From CAZOSF01 sp964582415 (GTDB lineage Bacteria; Bacteroidota; Bacteroidia; Flavobacteriales; Flavobacteriaceae), in NCBI GenBank assembly GCA_964582415.1, contig CAZOSF010000007.1:1-54691 (forward strand): a DNA stretch of 54,691 bases. The letters run 5' to 3'. Below are positions 43,301 through 51,110 of this stretch, piece after piece. The notes beneath the pieces are model-generated. The model saw nothing but the letters and a program-made list of their open reading frames with translations. It was not told where the DNA came from and did not search any database. The translations under genes and the position numbers were made by a program. How positions within the stretch are numbered: position 1 is the first letter of the stretch; each line of letters starts with the position of its first letter.

Positions 43301-45197
43301 CGAAATTGCAGGATGGGAAGCAGCCACTGGGTTATCAAGAACCAATTTGGTAGCTGCGAGAGGTTCTGCTACGAACGTGATTGAAACAAGTAGCTTAACC
43401 GAAGGTTCTTTTGGAACACATGTCACCTTAACTGGGAATTTCAGCGGACTTGATGGTACTTTCTATTTTGGACCCATTGCAGCGTTTACAGCATGCTCTG
43501 GAGCCGCCAAAGTGTGGAATGGCAGTAGTTGGTCTCCAGGAGGAGCCCCTACCGCTGTAAATTCCGTAGTAATCAATGGAAATTACAATACCGCGACCAA
43601 TGGAAATATCGATGCCTGTGTCCTTACAGTGAATTCCGGATTCAGTTTGGTAGTAACTGCCAACAACTACGTTCAGGTAGATGGGAATATTACGGTAGAG
43701 GGGACCCTAATCGTTGAGCATCAAGGAAATTTAGTTCAGGTGAATGACGCGGCAGTGGTAACCAACAATGGTACGATTGAGGTGCGAACGACTTCTCCTA
43801 CCTTGGCTTCCCGTGATTTTATGGTATTGGGTAGCCCGATGACGTCAGATACAAGACAAGGTGTATGGAATTCGGCGTTCTTGGTACTCTATCACGACAC
43901 CAATAACTTCTTGCCGAATCCTGATGTGGCAGCAGCACTTCCTGGAGCCGAAAATTTTGCCGATGATAATTACGATAACTGGATTGCTTATCCAAGTGGA
44001 GCAATCACTCCAGGAGAAGGATACATTGTACGTCCTCAATCCGGATTTGGTCAGCCAGGGGGTATTTTCAACTATACCTATACTTCAGGAACGCTGAACA
44101 ATGGAGAGGTACAATTCCCTATTATCTATAACAACATCGGGACTCCCGCAGAGAATAAGAATGCGAGTCCGAATATATTGGCCAACCCATACGCCTCTGC
44201 GATCTATGCAGACGATTTCTTGAATACCAACAGTATGATCGATGCCGTTTATTTCTGGGAACACCTTACTCCTCCTAGTCCAAGTATCCCTGGAGCGGGA
44301 GCCATGAACTTCGATATGCAGGATATTTCAATGTATAATTTGTCGGGGGGACTTCCTGCGGGTAACGATCCAGGAACAAGTACGCAGCCAAACGGGTACA
44401 TTTCTACCAGTCAAGGTTTTGGTGTAAAAGCATCTGCTGGAGGAACCGCCGTATTCAACAACAGCATGCGAAGAACTTCTGGAAATACTACATTAAGAGG
44501 TCCAGAAAGCATTGGGCGTGAACGTTTGTGGATTCGTGTAAGTCAATCGGAATATGAGCTTCAAAGCACATCTTTAATTGCCTTTACCGAAAATACAACA
44601 GCTGGATTGGACGATGGATATGATTCCCGTCGATTGGCCACAGTGCTTTCATTGTATAGTCACTTAGAAGATGGAAGCCAGGAATTGGGTATTCAGTCCA
44701 GAGAGGCATTTACGGAGGATAAAGAAGTTCCATTCGGATTTTCTACTCTAGTACAGGCCCTAACTCAGTATAAGATTGATATTTACGCGATCGATGGATT
44801 GGCGATGGAAGAAGCTTCCATTTATCTAGTAGACAATCTAACCGGAGCTATTGTGAACTTGAAAGAACAGGCCTATGAATTCAATAGCGGGCCAGGTGTA
44901 TTCCACAATAGATTTACCGTTCTGTTCGAAAAAGAAGAAGCATTGGGTATCGGTTCCTTTGGAAAAGATGCAATTGCCGTATATCCTAATCCAACCAATT
45001 CGAACTTCAATATTGTATCACCCCAATCGCTCATCGAATCGGTTCAAGTGATCGATATTCAAGGAAGGATGGTCAAGGAAGCGGAAGTGAACAAGTTAAC
45101 CGCCAACATTTCCTTGGATGGATTTGGAGCCGCTGTGTACTTTGTTCGAATAAAGACCTCGGATGGTACGGTTACCAAACAGATCGTAAAACACTAA
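40380..45197 (+). CDS. S8 (subtilisin) family peptidase with T9SS type A domain
   Basis: 1605 residues. After a signal peptide the S8 domain (about 110-470) holds Asp151 (WDGGHARVSH), His190 (FHAAHVTGTI), the Asn of AAGNDGND and the nucleophile Ser382 (GTSMATPNVTG). A C-terminal propeptide-type beta domain, a Calx-beta domain (about 580-705), a cleaved-adhesin/choice-of-anchor-J domain (about 715-880), a further beta region, and a tail of about 560 residues shared with the next gene follow, ending in a T9SS type A domain (VYPNPTNSNFNIV...TKQIVKH). An exported protease probably used on environmental protein. Confidence 0.9.
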   Translation: MVKKYFIPVVFSFIVSFAFGQNDSLVPQRRVASVIPYRPFQQNQDTTKRINPTNGYDLNKLQQLEQSFDEQFTQLRQEAEEVAKNSGLPIRYSLPDGGVAELRRLAPDGTPLYYRTYNADAAISTRTNYLNTGGGLGLDLNGDNLTAHVWDGGHARVSHQEYDGTGGTNRVTLMDTGSEGGTQLNFHAAHVTGTICASGVQSQAKGMAWQSDVRGYMWNNDVSEATSQAGATGFNNDFGMLVSNHSYGYDATSIPDAWFGQYGSDARAWDLVMNNAPYYLMLVAAGNDGNDNSSNGAPLAGQTAFDKLNGHATAKNNLVVANGTDATIDGSGNLVSVSRNTSSSEGPTDDYRIKPDIMGNGTGLYSTYETSNTAYGTISGTSMATPNVTGSLLLLQEHYYNLHGTYMRAASLKGLALHTADDAGGITGPDAQFGWGLLNAKKAAETLTDAAGASGNSIVEELTLNPGQTYQITVQSNGVDPLMASISWNDPAHATISGTNNTTPALVNDLDLRLDNGSIYYPWRLTGVNSNSNAGDNDVDPFERVDIAGASGTYTLTVTHEGSLNGNNPQDFTLIVTGVVVASTPMVSFGTTSDTIIEDSNCGFTDISIPVNIALGPSQSTDVNFSVNGSSTASDGLDFELLTSNVNFPAGSTTGQSMTLRVYHDGIIEGDETVIIDLSVNANGGDAVADTNANTFTLTINNDDQAPTSTFTSTVFYEDFNDVTGWLVIDADGDGNNWGIVDATGIHNYDGNIAISYSWNGSAFSPDNYLISPQFTIPAGATSSSISYEVGSATDPTFYREHYSVYFTTDISSTSTITSGTVLENDREIPAMGSETRSHNVTALQGQTGYFVIRHHNVTDEWWLGFDNLLVESTFETNVQTAVNTSDPDEFLFNDAGTAYSVDNTSGNVMAQVVNNNTFDYGCLSVEVSRAGIGAQSYNGSSLPNFVTNKTFTLTPANTTGSGNTTISFYFEEAEIAGWEAATGLSRTNLVAARGSATNVIETSSLTEGSFGTHVTLTGNFSGLDGTFYFGPIAAFTACSGAAKVWNGSSWSPGGAPTAVNSVVINGNYNTATNGNIDACVLTVNSGFSLVVTANNYVQVDGNITVEGTLIVEHQGNLVQVNDAAVVTNNGTIEVRTTSPTLASRDFMVLGSPMTSDTRQGVWNSAFLVLYHDTNNFLPNPDVAAALPGAENFADDNYDNWIAYPSGAITPGEGYIVRPQSGFGQPGGIFNYTYTSGTLNNGEVQFPIIYNNIGTPAENKNASPNILANPYASAIYADDFLNTNSMIDAVYFWEHLTPPSPSIPGAGAMNFDMQDISMYNLSGGLPAGNDPGTSTQPNGYISTSQGFGVKASAGGTAVFNNSMRRTSGNTTLRGPESIGRERLWIRVSQSEYELQSTSLIAFTENTTAGLDDGYDSRRLATVLSLYSHLEDGSQELGIQSREAFTEDKEVPFGFSTLVQALTQYKIDIYAIDGLAMEEASIYLVDNLTGAIVNLKEQAYEFNSGPGVFHNRFTVLFEKEEALGIGSFGKDAIAVYPNPTNSNFNIVSPQSLIESVQVIDIQGRMVKEAEVNKLTANISLDGFGAAVYFVRIKTSDGTVTKQIVKH
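43510..45197 (+). repeat. Duplicated C-terminal module, copy 1 (S8 peptidase tail)
   Basis: About 1.69 kb coding the shared 560-residue tail, homologous to 48238-49921. Protein landmarks: FMVLGSPM, FADDNYDNWIAYP, GYIVRPQSGFGQPGG, GRERLW and the T9SS domain. It contains two long identical stretches with copy 2: 29 bases at 44403-44431 and 33 bases at 45165-45197. Confidence 0.9.
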
Positions 45198-45230
45198 AAA
45201 AAAGCGCCCTGAGAAAGGGCGCTTTTTTTT
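45196..45230 (+). terminator. Terminator of the S8 peptidase gene
   Basis: Stem AAAAAAAGCGCCCT / AGGGCGCTTTTTTT around a short GAGAA loop, with an eight-T tail starting directly after the stop codon. Confidence 0.9.
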
Positions 45231-45317
45231 GATATGCCTAGTGATTGGAAGGGCTCTTTTAGAGGTTTTCTCAGTAATTTCTTCATTTTCAGTTTTCTAA
45301 TAATTCGTTTTTAATAT

Positions 45318-45325
45318 TATATTTG
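45318..45325 (+). promoter_or_regulatory. Candidate -7 box of the M36 peptidase gene
   Basis: TATATTTG exactly matches TAnnTTTG, 58 bases before the chosen start at 45383. No good TTG at -33. Confidence 0.35.
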
Positions 45326-45382
45326 TTTTGCCCTGAATGGAAATAACACAAAATATTGACATCACAAAACCTACGAAGTATC

Positions 45383-48300
45383 ATGAATCTATTTGTACCA
45401 ACCTTACTGCGTCAACGCAAAACGTTGATGCTTTCCAACATTGCATTTCTTTTAATTTTTTGTGGCATCCTTGATTCTCATGCCCAAATTACCCCTTCAA
45501 TCAAGAATCCACCTGCTCCAAGAGATAGGGGACAGGAAGAAGTGTCCAATCTCTTTCAGTTAGTGGAAGAACAATCGAACACAATAGAAATAACGGGGTC
45601 CCATACCAGTAAATTAAGTGGCATAACACATACTTACTTACGGCAATCCATCAATGGAATAGGGGTAAGGGGTACGGAATCAAGTGTTCATTATGACAAG
45701 ACTGGCAGTGCCATTACCAGTAACAACAATTTTGTGAAGGGAATAGCTGCCTTGGTAAAAAATCAGAATGTGAGTTTGGGACGACTTCAAGCGATACAAA
45801 CGGCAGCCAATCAATTGGACATTCCCGTTTCAGGTGTGTCCATTCTTAAGAATATTGGCGGTATTTCACAAAAGCAGATCTATCAGATAGAAGGTGTTCA
45901 AGGGAGTGAAATTCCTATAGAATTAGCCTATATCTCTCTTCCAGGCGAGGGTGTTTATTTATGTTGGGAGCTTTCCATCATGGATACCGATTCCCCCGAT
46001 TGGTGGCAGGTTTATGTGGATGCCCAATCGGGAATCATTCGCTCAAAACAAAATTTAACATTGTCCTGTTTTGATGAAGCCCATGATCACCATAATCATG
46101 AAGTCACGGCAATAGCGGAAAAGCCGCTTTTTTATACTGTAGAAAACGAACCTGTGGCGATGGTAGGATCGTATAATGTAATTCCATTACCCATAGAAAC
46201 ACCAAACCATGGAGGACGTTCCCTGGAAGTAGATCCAGATGATGCTACTGCATCTCCTTTTGGATGGCATGATACCAATGGGGTAGCGGGCCCAGAATTT
46301 ACAAGAACTCAAGGAAACAATTGTTCGGCCTACGACGATGATAACAACACCAACTCTCCTTCCAATGCTAACGACTATGCGGAAGGAGGGGGTAGTTTAA
46401 TTTTTGATTTCCCTTTCAATCCAACGTATTCGGCAGGAGACCAATCTGAAGATGCCGCGGTGACCAACCTTTTCTATTGGACCAACATCATTCATGATGT
46501 AACGTACCACTATGGTTTCGATGAGGCAGCGGGTAATTTTCAGGAGAACAACTATGGTAATGGTGGAAGTGGGAGCGACTCTGTAAATTCGGAAGCCCAG
46601 GATGGTTCTGGAACCTGTAATGCCAACTTCGGTACCCCTTCGGATGGGAATAACCCGAGAATGCAGATGTACGTTTGTAATACAAGAGATGGTGATTTTG
46701 ATAACGGAGTAATCGTACACGAGTACGGACATGGAATATCCAACCGATTAACGGGAGGGCCGGCAGCTACGGCCTGTCTTCAAAACCAAGAACAAATGGG
46801 AGAGGGTTGGAGTGATTATTATGCTTTGATGCTCACCATGGAAACTGGAGATGCCGGAAACGATTCCAGAGGAATTGGAACATGGCTCGTGGGGCAAGCT
46901 GCAAATGGTCCTGGGATTCGAACCTATCCTTACAGCACCAATTTTGCTGTAAATCCACATACCTATGATGATATTAAAGTGGAAGTAGCTCCTCACGGTG
47001 TAGGTTCTGTTTGGTGTGCTATGCTATGGGAAATGACTTGGGAATTGATTGGTGATCACGGTTTCAGCAGTGATTTTTATACAGTTACCGGAAATCCGGC
47101 TGTAGATGCCGGAAACGTTCAAGCATTGGCCATCGTTACCGAAGCCATGAAATTGCAGCCTTGTAGTCCAGGTTTTGTGGATGGAAGGGATGCGATTCTT
47201 CAAGCCGATCAAAATATTTATGGTGGGGCCAACCAATGTGCTATTTGGGATGCTTTTGCAAGACGAGGATTGGGATATAGTGCGTCCCAAGGATCCACAG
47301 GCAGTAAGTCGGATGGCACTGAAGCCTTCGATTTGCCTCCCGGAACGGCTAGTTTTTCTGTATCCTTGTCGAGTCTTTGTATCACAGAAGGTGTTCAAAC
47401 TGGATTGGGTGGTGGATTGCCAACCGGAGGTGTTTATAGTGGACCAGGAGTTACTGATGATGGAAATGGAACTACATTTACCTTCGATCCTTCCGTTCCT
47501 GGAGTAGGTGATGCTACAGTTACTTACACGGTAACCGATGCTTGTTCTGGTGGTCAGGTGGACTTAGATCAAATCATTACCATTAATGATGGAATTCCGG
47601 ATGTTATTTGTCAGGATCTAACTTTTACCTTGGATGCTTCAGGATCGCTCACTATCGACCCATTATTTAATCAAGCTACCATTGTTGGTGGAGACAACGG
47701 ATCTGGTAACCCTGGGTTTACCGTACTCTCGGTTACCCCTACACAAAATGCTACAGTTTCTTTCGATTGGAATTATAGTACCATTGATGGGCCAGAATGG
47801 GATTCATTCGGATATGTGGTTGGAACTACCTACTTTGCCCTAAGTGATGCTTCAAGTACGAATCAATCTGGAAGCTTCAACATCGACCTAGTGGCAGGTG
47901 AATTATTTGGATTTTGCGTCTATAGTCAAGATAATACCTTTGGACCTGCAACTGCAGTTATCACTAACTTTTCCCCTGGATTTATTGGGCAATTCGAAGC
48001 TGTTAATTTTTCGGAAGTGTTACAGGAATCGGATGGTTCTACATCCATTGACGCCATAAACCTTTTAGGCGTTTCTGAGAGTTGTGGTGGTGTATCCTAC
48101 AGTGGACAAGTAACTTTTGATTGTTCCGATGTGGGAACTCAATCTGTAGAATACACCGTAACTGATTCAGTGAGCGGGCTTTCTGACAGTTGTACTACGA
48201 CTATTACGATAAATCCTCATCCTTCACAACTCACTACTTTTTCAGGGGGTTCATGGAATAACGGGGCGCCAACAAACACGAGTGTGGCGGTATTCAATGA

Positions 48301-49921
48301 TAATTATAATACCGGAACAGACGGAAACGTAGATGCATGTTCCTGTACCATCGGGACTGGAGCTACAGTTGCGGTAGCAGCTGGAGGGTATTTAAAAACC
48401 GAAGGTAATATAACCGTTGATGGTGCTTTAATCGTTGAACATCAAGCCAATGTAGTTCAAGTAAGTAATACTGCTACAGTTACTAACAACGGTTCCATCG
48501 AGGTACAGACGACCTCTCCAGACCTTGCCTCTAGAGACTTTATGGTATTGGGCAGCCCAATGACGGGTGATACCCGTGAGGGCGTATGGAACTCGGCCTT
48601 TTTGGTACTCTACCACGAGACAGCCAATTTCCTTCCCAACCCAGAGGTGGAAGCGGCTCTTGGTGGTGGGGCAGAGAACTTTGCCGACGACAACTACGAC
48701 AACTGGATAGCGTATCCTAACGGTGCGCTTACACCGGGTGAGGGCTACATTGTACGCCCGCAGTCCGGTTTTGGACAGCCAGGGGGTATCTTTAACTACA
48801 GCTACGTATCCGGTACACTAAATAATGGGGTGGTGGAGTTCCCAATCGTTTACAACACTATCGGAACGCCATCGGAGAACAGGAACGCGAGTCCGAACGT
48901 ATTGGCCAACCCCTATGCATCGGCAATCTTCGCCGATGATTTCCTCAATGCGAACAGCATGATCGCCGAGGTGTATTTCTGGGAGCACCTAACGCCACCC
49001 AGTCCTGGGATCCCGGGAGCAGGGGCAATGAACTTCGACATGGAAGATATCTCCATGTATAACCTTTCTGGTGGGCTTCCTGCCAACAACGATCCAGGAA
49101 CCAGTACACAGCCTAACGGATATATCTCTACCAGTCAAGGTTTTGGTGTAAAAGCGTCTGCTGGAGGAACAGCCATATTCAACAACGGCATGCGAAGAAC
49201 ATCTGGTAACACTACTTTGAGAGGTCCAGAGAGTATCGGCCGAGAGCGTCTTTGGTTGCGTGTTTCGCAATCGGAATACGAACTTCAAGGAACAACCCTG
49301 ATTGCCTTTACCGAGAATACTACGGCCGGATTGGACGATGGGTACGACTCCCGACGTTTGGCCACGGTACTATCGCTGTACAGCCATTTGGAAGACGGAA
49401 GCCAAGAATTGGGTATTCAGTCGCGTGAGGCATTCAACGAGGATAAGCAGGTGCCACTTGGGTTCTCCACCTTGGTGGAAGACCTCACACAGTACAAGAT
49501 CGATATTTATGCCGTGGATGGGCTTCAAATGGACGAAACCGATATCTACCTTGTAGACAACTGGAACGGTACGGTGGTAAACCTAAAAGAGCAGGGCTAT
49601 GAGTTCAATAGTGGTCCTGGTGTGTTCCACAACCGATTTACAGTGGTGTTCAACAGGGAAGGTGCCTTGGGCATCGGTTCCTACGGTAGGGACGCTGTCG
49701 CTATTTATCCGAACCCAACCCAATCGGTGTTCAACATCGTGTCGCCACAGGCCGAGATCGAATCGGTGATGGTGTACGATGTGCAAGGCAGGTTGGTGAA
49801 GCAGGAGCAGGTGAATGCACAGGCTGCCAGTATCTCCCTAGAGGGCTATGGTGCCGCGGTGTACATTGCTCGTATAACGACGTCGGACGGTACGGTTACC
49901 AAACAGATCGTAAAACACTAA
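45383..49921 (+). CDS. M36 (fungalysin) family metallopeptidase with T9SS type A domain
   Basis: 1512 residues from the ATG at 45383; the ATG at 45356 adds nine residues before the signal peptide. Residues about 45-225 are a fungalysin-type propeptide; the peptidase domain has HEYGH (His446, Glu447, His450) and the third zinc ligand Glu474 in GEGWSDYY. Then beta-sandwich repeats (SLSSLCITEGVQTGLGGGLP, DVICQDLTFTLDASG) and the shared tail ending in T9SS type A (IYPNPTQSVFNIV...TKQIVKH). A secreted zinc endopeptidase. The tail is richer in GC at third codon positions than the catalytic part. Confidence 0.9.
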   Translation: MNLFVPTLLRQRKTLMLSNIAFLLIFCGILDSHAQITPSIKNPPAPRDRGQEEVSNLFQLVEEQSNTIEITGSHTSKLSGITHTYLRQSINGIGVRGTESSVHYDKTGSAITSNNNFVKGIAALVKNQNVSLGRLQAIQTAANQLDIPVSGVSILKNIGGISQKQIYQIEGVQGSEIPIELAYISLPGEGVYLCWELSIMDTDSPDWWQVYVDAQSGIIRSKQNLTLSCFDEAHDHHNHEVTAIAEKPLFYTVENEPVAMVGSYNVIPLPIETPNHGGRSLEVDPDDATASPFGWHDTNGVAGPEFTRTQGNNCSAYDDDNNTNSPSNANDYAEGGGSLIFDFPFNPTYSAGDQSEDAAVTNLFYWTNIIHDVTYHYGFDEAAGNFQENNYGNGGSGSDSVNSEAQDGSGTCNANFGTPSDGNNPRMQMYVCNTRDGDFDNGVIVHEYGHGISNRLTGGPAATACLQNQEQMGEGWSDYYALMLTMETGDAGNDSRGIGTWLVGQAANGPGIRTYPYSTNFAVNPHTYDDIKVEVAPHGVGSVWCAMLWEMTWELIGDHGFSSDFYTVTGNPAVDAGNVQALAIVTEAMKLQPCSPGFVDGRDAILQADQNIYGGANQCAIWDAFARRGLGYSASQGSTGSKSDGTEAFDLPPGTASFSVSLSSLCITEGVQTGLGGGLPTGGVYSGPGVTDDGNGTTFTFDPSVPGVGDATVTYTVTDACSGGQVDLDQIITINDGIPDVICQDLTFTLDASGSLTIDPLFNQATIVGGDNGSGNPGFTVLSVTPTQNATVSFDWNYSTIDGPEWDSFGYVVGTTYFALSDASSTNQSGSFNIDLVAGELFGFCVYSQDNTFGPATAVITNFSPGFIGQFEAVNFSEVLQESDGSTSIDAINLLGVSESCGGVSYSGQVTFDCSDVGTQSVEYTVTDSVSGLSDSCTTTITINPHPSQLTTFSGGSWNNGAPTNTSVAVFNDNYNTGTDGNVDACSCTIGTGATVAVAAGGYLKTEGNITVDGALIVEHQANVVQVSNTATVTNNGSIEVQTTSPDLASRDFMVLGSPMTGDTREGVWNSAFLVLYHETANFLPNPEVEAALGGGAENFADDNYDNWIAYPNGALTPGEGYIVRPQSGFGQPGGIFNYSYVSGTLNNGVVEFPIVYNTIGTPSENRNASPNVLANPYASAIFADDFLNANSMIAEVYFWEHLTPPSPGIPGAGAMNFDMEDISMYNLSGGLPANNDPGTSTQPNGYISTSQGFGVKASAGGTAIFNNGMRRTSGNTTLRGPESIGRERLWLRVSQSEYELQGTTLIAFTENTTAGLDDGYDSRRLATVLSLYSHLEDGSQELGIQSREAFNEDKQVPLGFSTLVEDLTQYKIDIYAVDGLQMDETDIYLVDNWNGTVVNLKEQGYEFNSGPGVFHNRFTVVFNREGALGIGSYGRDAVAIYPNPTQSVFNIVSPQAEIESVMVYDVQGRLVKQEQVNAQAASISLEGYGAAVYIARITTSDGTVTKQIVKH
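48238..49921 (+). repeat. Duplicated C-terminal module, copy 2 (M36 peptidase tail)
   Basis: Homologous to 43510-45197. Synonymous sites differ widely: I count 34 G+C of 60 in 49741-49800 against 25 of 60 in 45001-45060, the matching part of copy 1. Identical blocks lie at 49127-49155 and 49889-49921. Confidence 0.9.
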
Positions 49922-49928
49922 AAAATAT

Positions 49929-49955
49929 AAAACGCCCTCTCGAAGGGCGTTTTTC
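49929..49955 (+). terminator. Bidirectional terminator between the M36 peptidase and SemiSWEET genes
   Basis: Ten-bp stem AAAACGCCCT / AGGGCGTTTT, loop CTCGA, then T-rich. Confidence 0.88.
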
Positions 49956-49956
49956 T

Positions 49957-50247
49957 TTATCGTTTTAATCGACTATACGTCTTTTTCACATCCCTTAATT
50001 TATAGGCCAAAATGATACTTGCCAAAATCAAGGTGATGGCATTGCCCAAAATAATGGGCGCTTGATTCTTTAGGATGCCGTAGAAGAGCCATAGGGCTAC
50101 TCCCGAAACAAACATCAAATACATAGGTAACGATAATTGCCGCGTATTTTTCGAACGAATCGTTTTAACCGCCTGAGGTAAAAAACTCATGGTGGTCAAA
50201 AAGGCGGCCAAGTTACCAAGGATTGGGGTCCATTCCATAACATTCAT
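49957..50247 (-). CDS. SemiSWEET sugar transporter
   Basis: 96 residues from the ATG at 50247 (MNVMEWTPILGNLAAFLTTM); ATGs at 50259 and 50238 are alternatives. Three helices form one SWEET repeat: GNLAAFLTTMSFLPQAVKTIRSKNTRQLSLPMYLMF with the conserved PQ motif, then VSGVALWLFYGILKNQAPIILGNAITLILASIILAYK. Bacterial SemiSWEETs work as dimers and move small sugars. Solitary gene convergent to the M36 peptidase. Confidence 0.92.
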   Translation of the reverse strand: MNVMEWTPILGNLAAFLTTMSFLPQAVKTIRSKNTRQLSLPMYLMFVSGVALWLFYGILKNQAPIILGNAITLILASIILAYKLRDVKKTYSRLKR

Positions 50248-50368
50248 TTTAAAGTACAAAATTGAAAAAATGTAAGTAGCAGGACAACAATACTTTAAAC
50301 AGATTTCTGTACAATTTTAACAGGGTATTTCCGAAAAAAAATAGTGTAATGAACGTCGTTGAATCCCC

Positions 50369-50376
50369 TATATTTG
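50369..50376 (+). promoter_or_regulatory. Candidate -7 box of the GDSL esterase gene
   Basis: TATATTTG is an exact TAnnTTTG match, 27 bases before the start codon. No TTG lies at the expected -33 distance. Confidence 0.4.
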
Positions 50377-50395
50377 ATGGATATAGTAAGAGCAA

Positions 50396-51061
50396 ATGAT
50401 ATTCAGAATAAGCATTTTATTTTTGATCGTATTTATGGCAAATCCTTTACGAGCTCAGGACTGGGCGAATCTGCAACGCTTCCAGAAAGCGAACGAAAAT
50501 TTACTTCCGCCAAAAGAAGGGGAGGAGCGTGTGGTATTTATGGGCAATTCCATTACCGAAGGTTGGGTGAATATGCATCCCGGATTGTTTGATAACCCAA
50601 GGTACATCAATCGCGGCATCGGCGGACAAACCACCGAACAGATGAAACTTCGCTTTTGGCAAGATGTTATCAAACTGCAGCCAACCATGGTGGTAATCTT
50701 AGCGGGGATCAATGACATTGCCCAAAATCAAGGGTACGTTCCATTAGAGGAGACGGCACAAAACATTTTTGATATGGCCGAATTGGCCCAAGCCCAAAAC
50801 ATCAAGGTGGTTATTTGTAGTGTCTTGCCCGCCAATGTCTTTGTTTGGCGTCCTAGTATCTTGCCTGCGGATAAAGTTATCGCCTTGAATAAAATGCTAA
50901 AAGCCTATGCCGACACACATGATTGTATCTATGTAGACTATTATTCGGAGATGGTAAACGAGGAGAAGGGGATGCAAGCGGTGTATACTTATGATGGTGT
51001 CCATTGTTTAGAAGCAGGGTATCTCAAAATGGAAGAAATACTTCGTCCTGTATTGGAATAA
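50396..51061 (+). CDS. GDSL-type (SGNH) esterase/lipase
   Basis: 221 residues with a signal peptide (MIFRISILFLIVFMANPLRAQ). The SGNH blocks are all present: Ser52 (FMGNSITEG), Gly74 (NRGIGGQTT), Asn106 (LAGINDIAQN), and Asp200 with His203 (YDGVHCLEAGY). It is a periplasmic or exported carbohydrate-ester or acyl-ester hydrolase; the substrate is unknown. Confidence 0.9.
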   Translation: MIFRISILFLIVFMANPLRAQDWANLQRFQKANENLLPPKEGEERVVFMGNSITEGWVNMHPGLFDNPRYINRGIGGQTTEQMKLRFWQDVIKLQPTMVVILAGINDIAQNQGYVPLEETAQNIFDMAELAQAQNIKVVICSVLPANVFVWRPSILPADKVIALNKMLKAYADTHDCIYVDYYSEMVNEEKGMQAVYTYDGVHCLEAGYLKMEEILRPVLE

Positions 51062-51088
51062 AAAAGGTGGCCTTTTGGACCACCTTTT
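51060..51088 (+). terminator. Bidirectional terminator between GDSL esterase and katG
   Basis: Nine-bp stem AAAAGGTGG / CCACCTTTT around CCTTTTGGA, between convergent genes. Confidence 0.8.
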
Positions 51089-51110
51089 CATTATTAACAC
51101 CTAATAGGGC

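Noticed and set aside
46397..46743. Minus-strand frames opposite the M36 catalytic region
   Set aside because: They lie across the conserved HExxH region and have no recognisable protein features.
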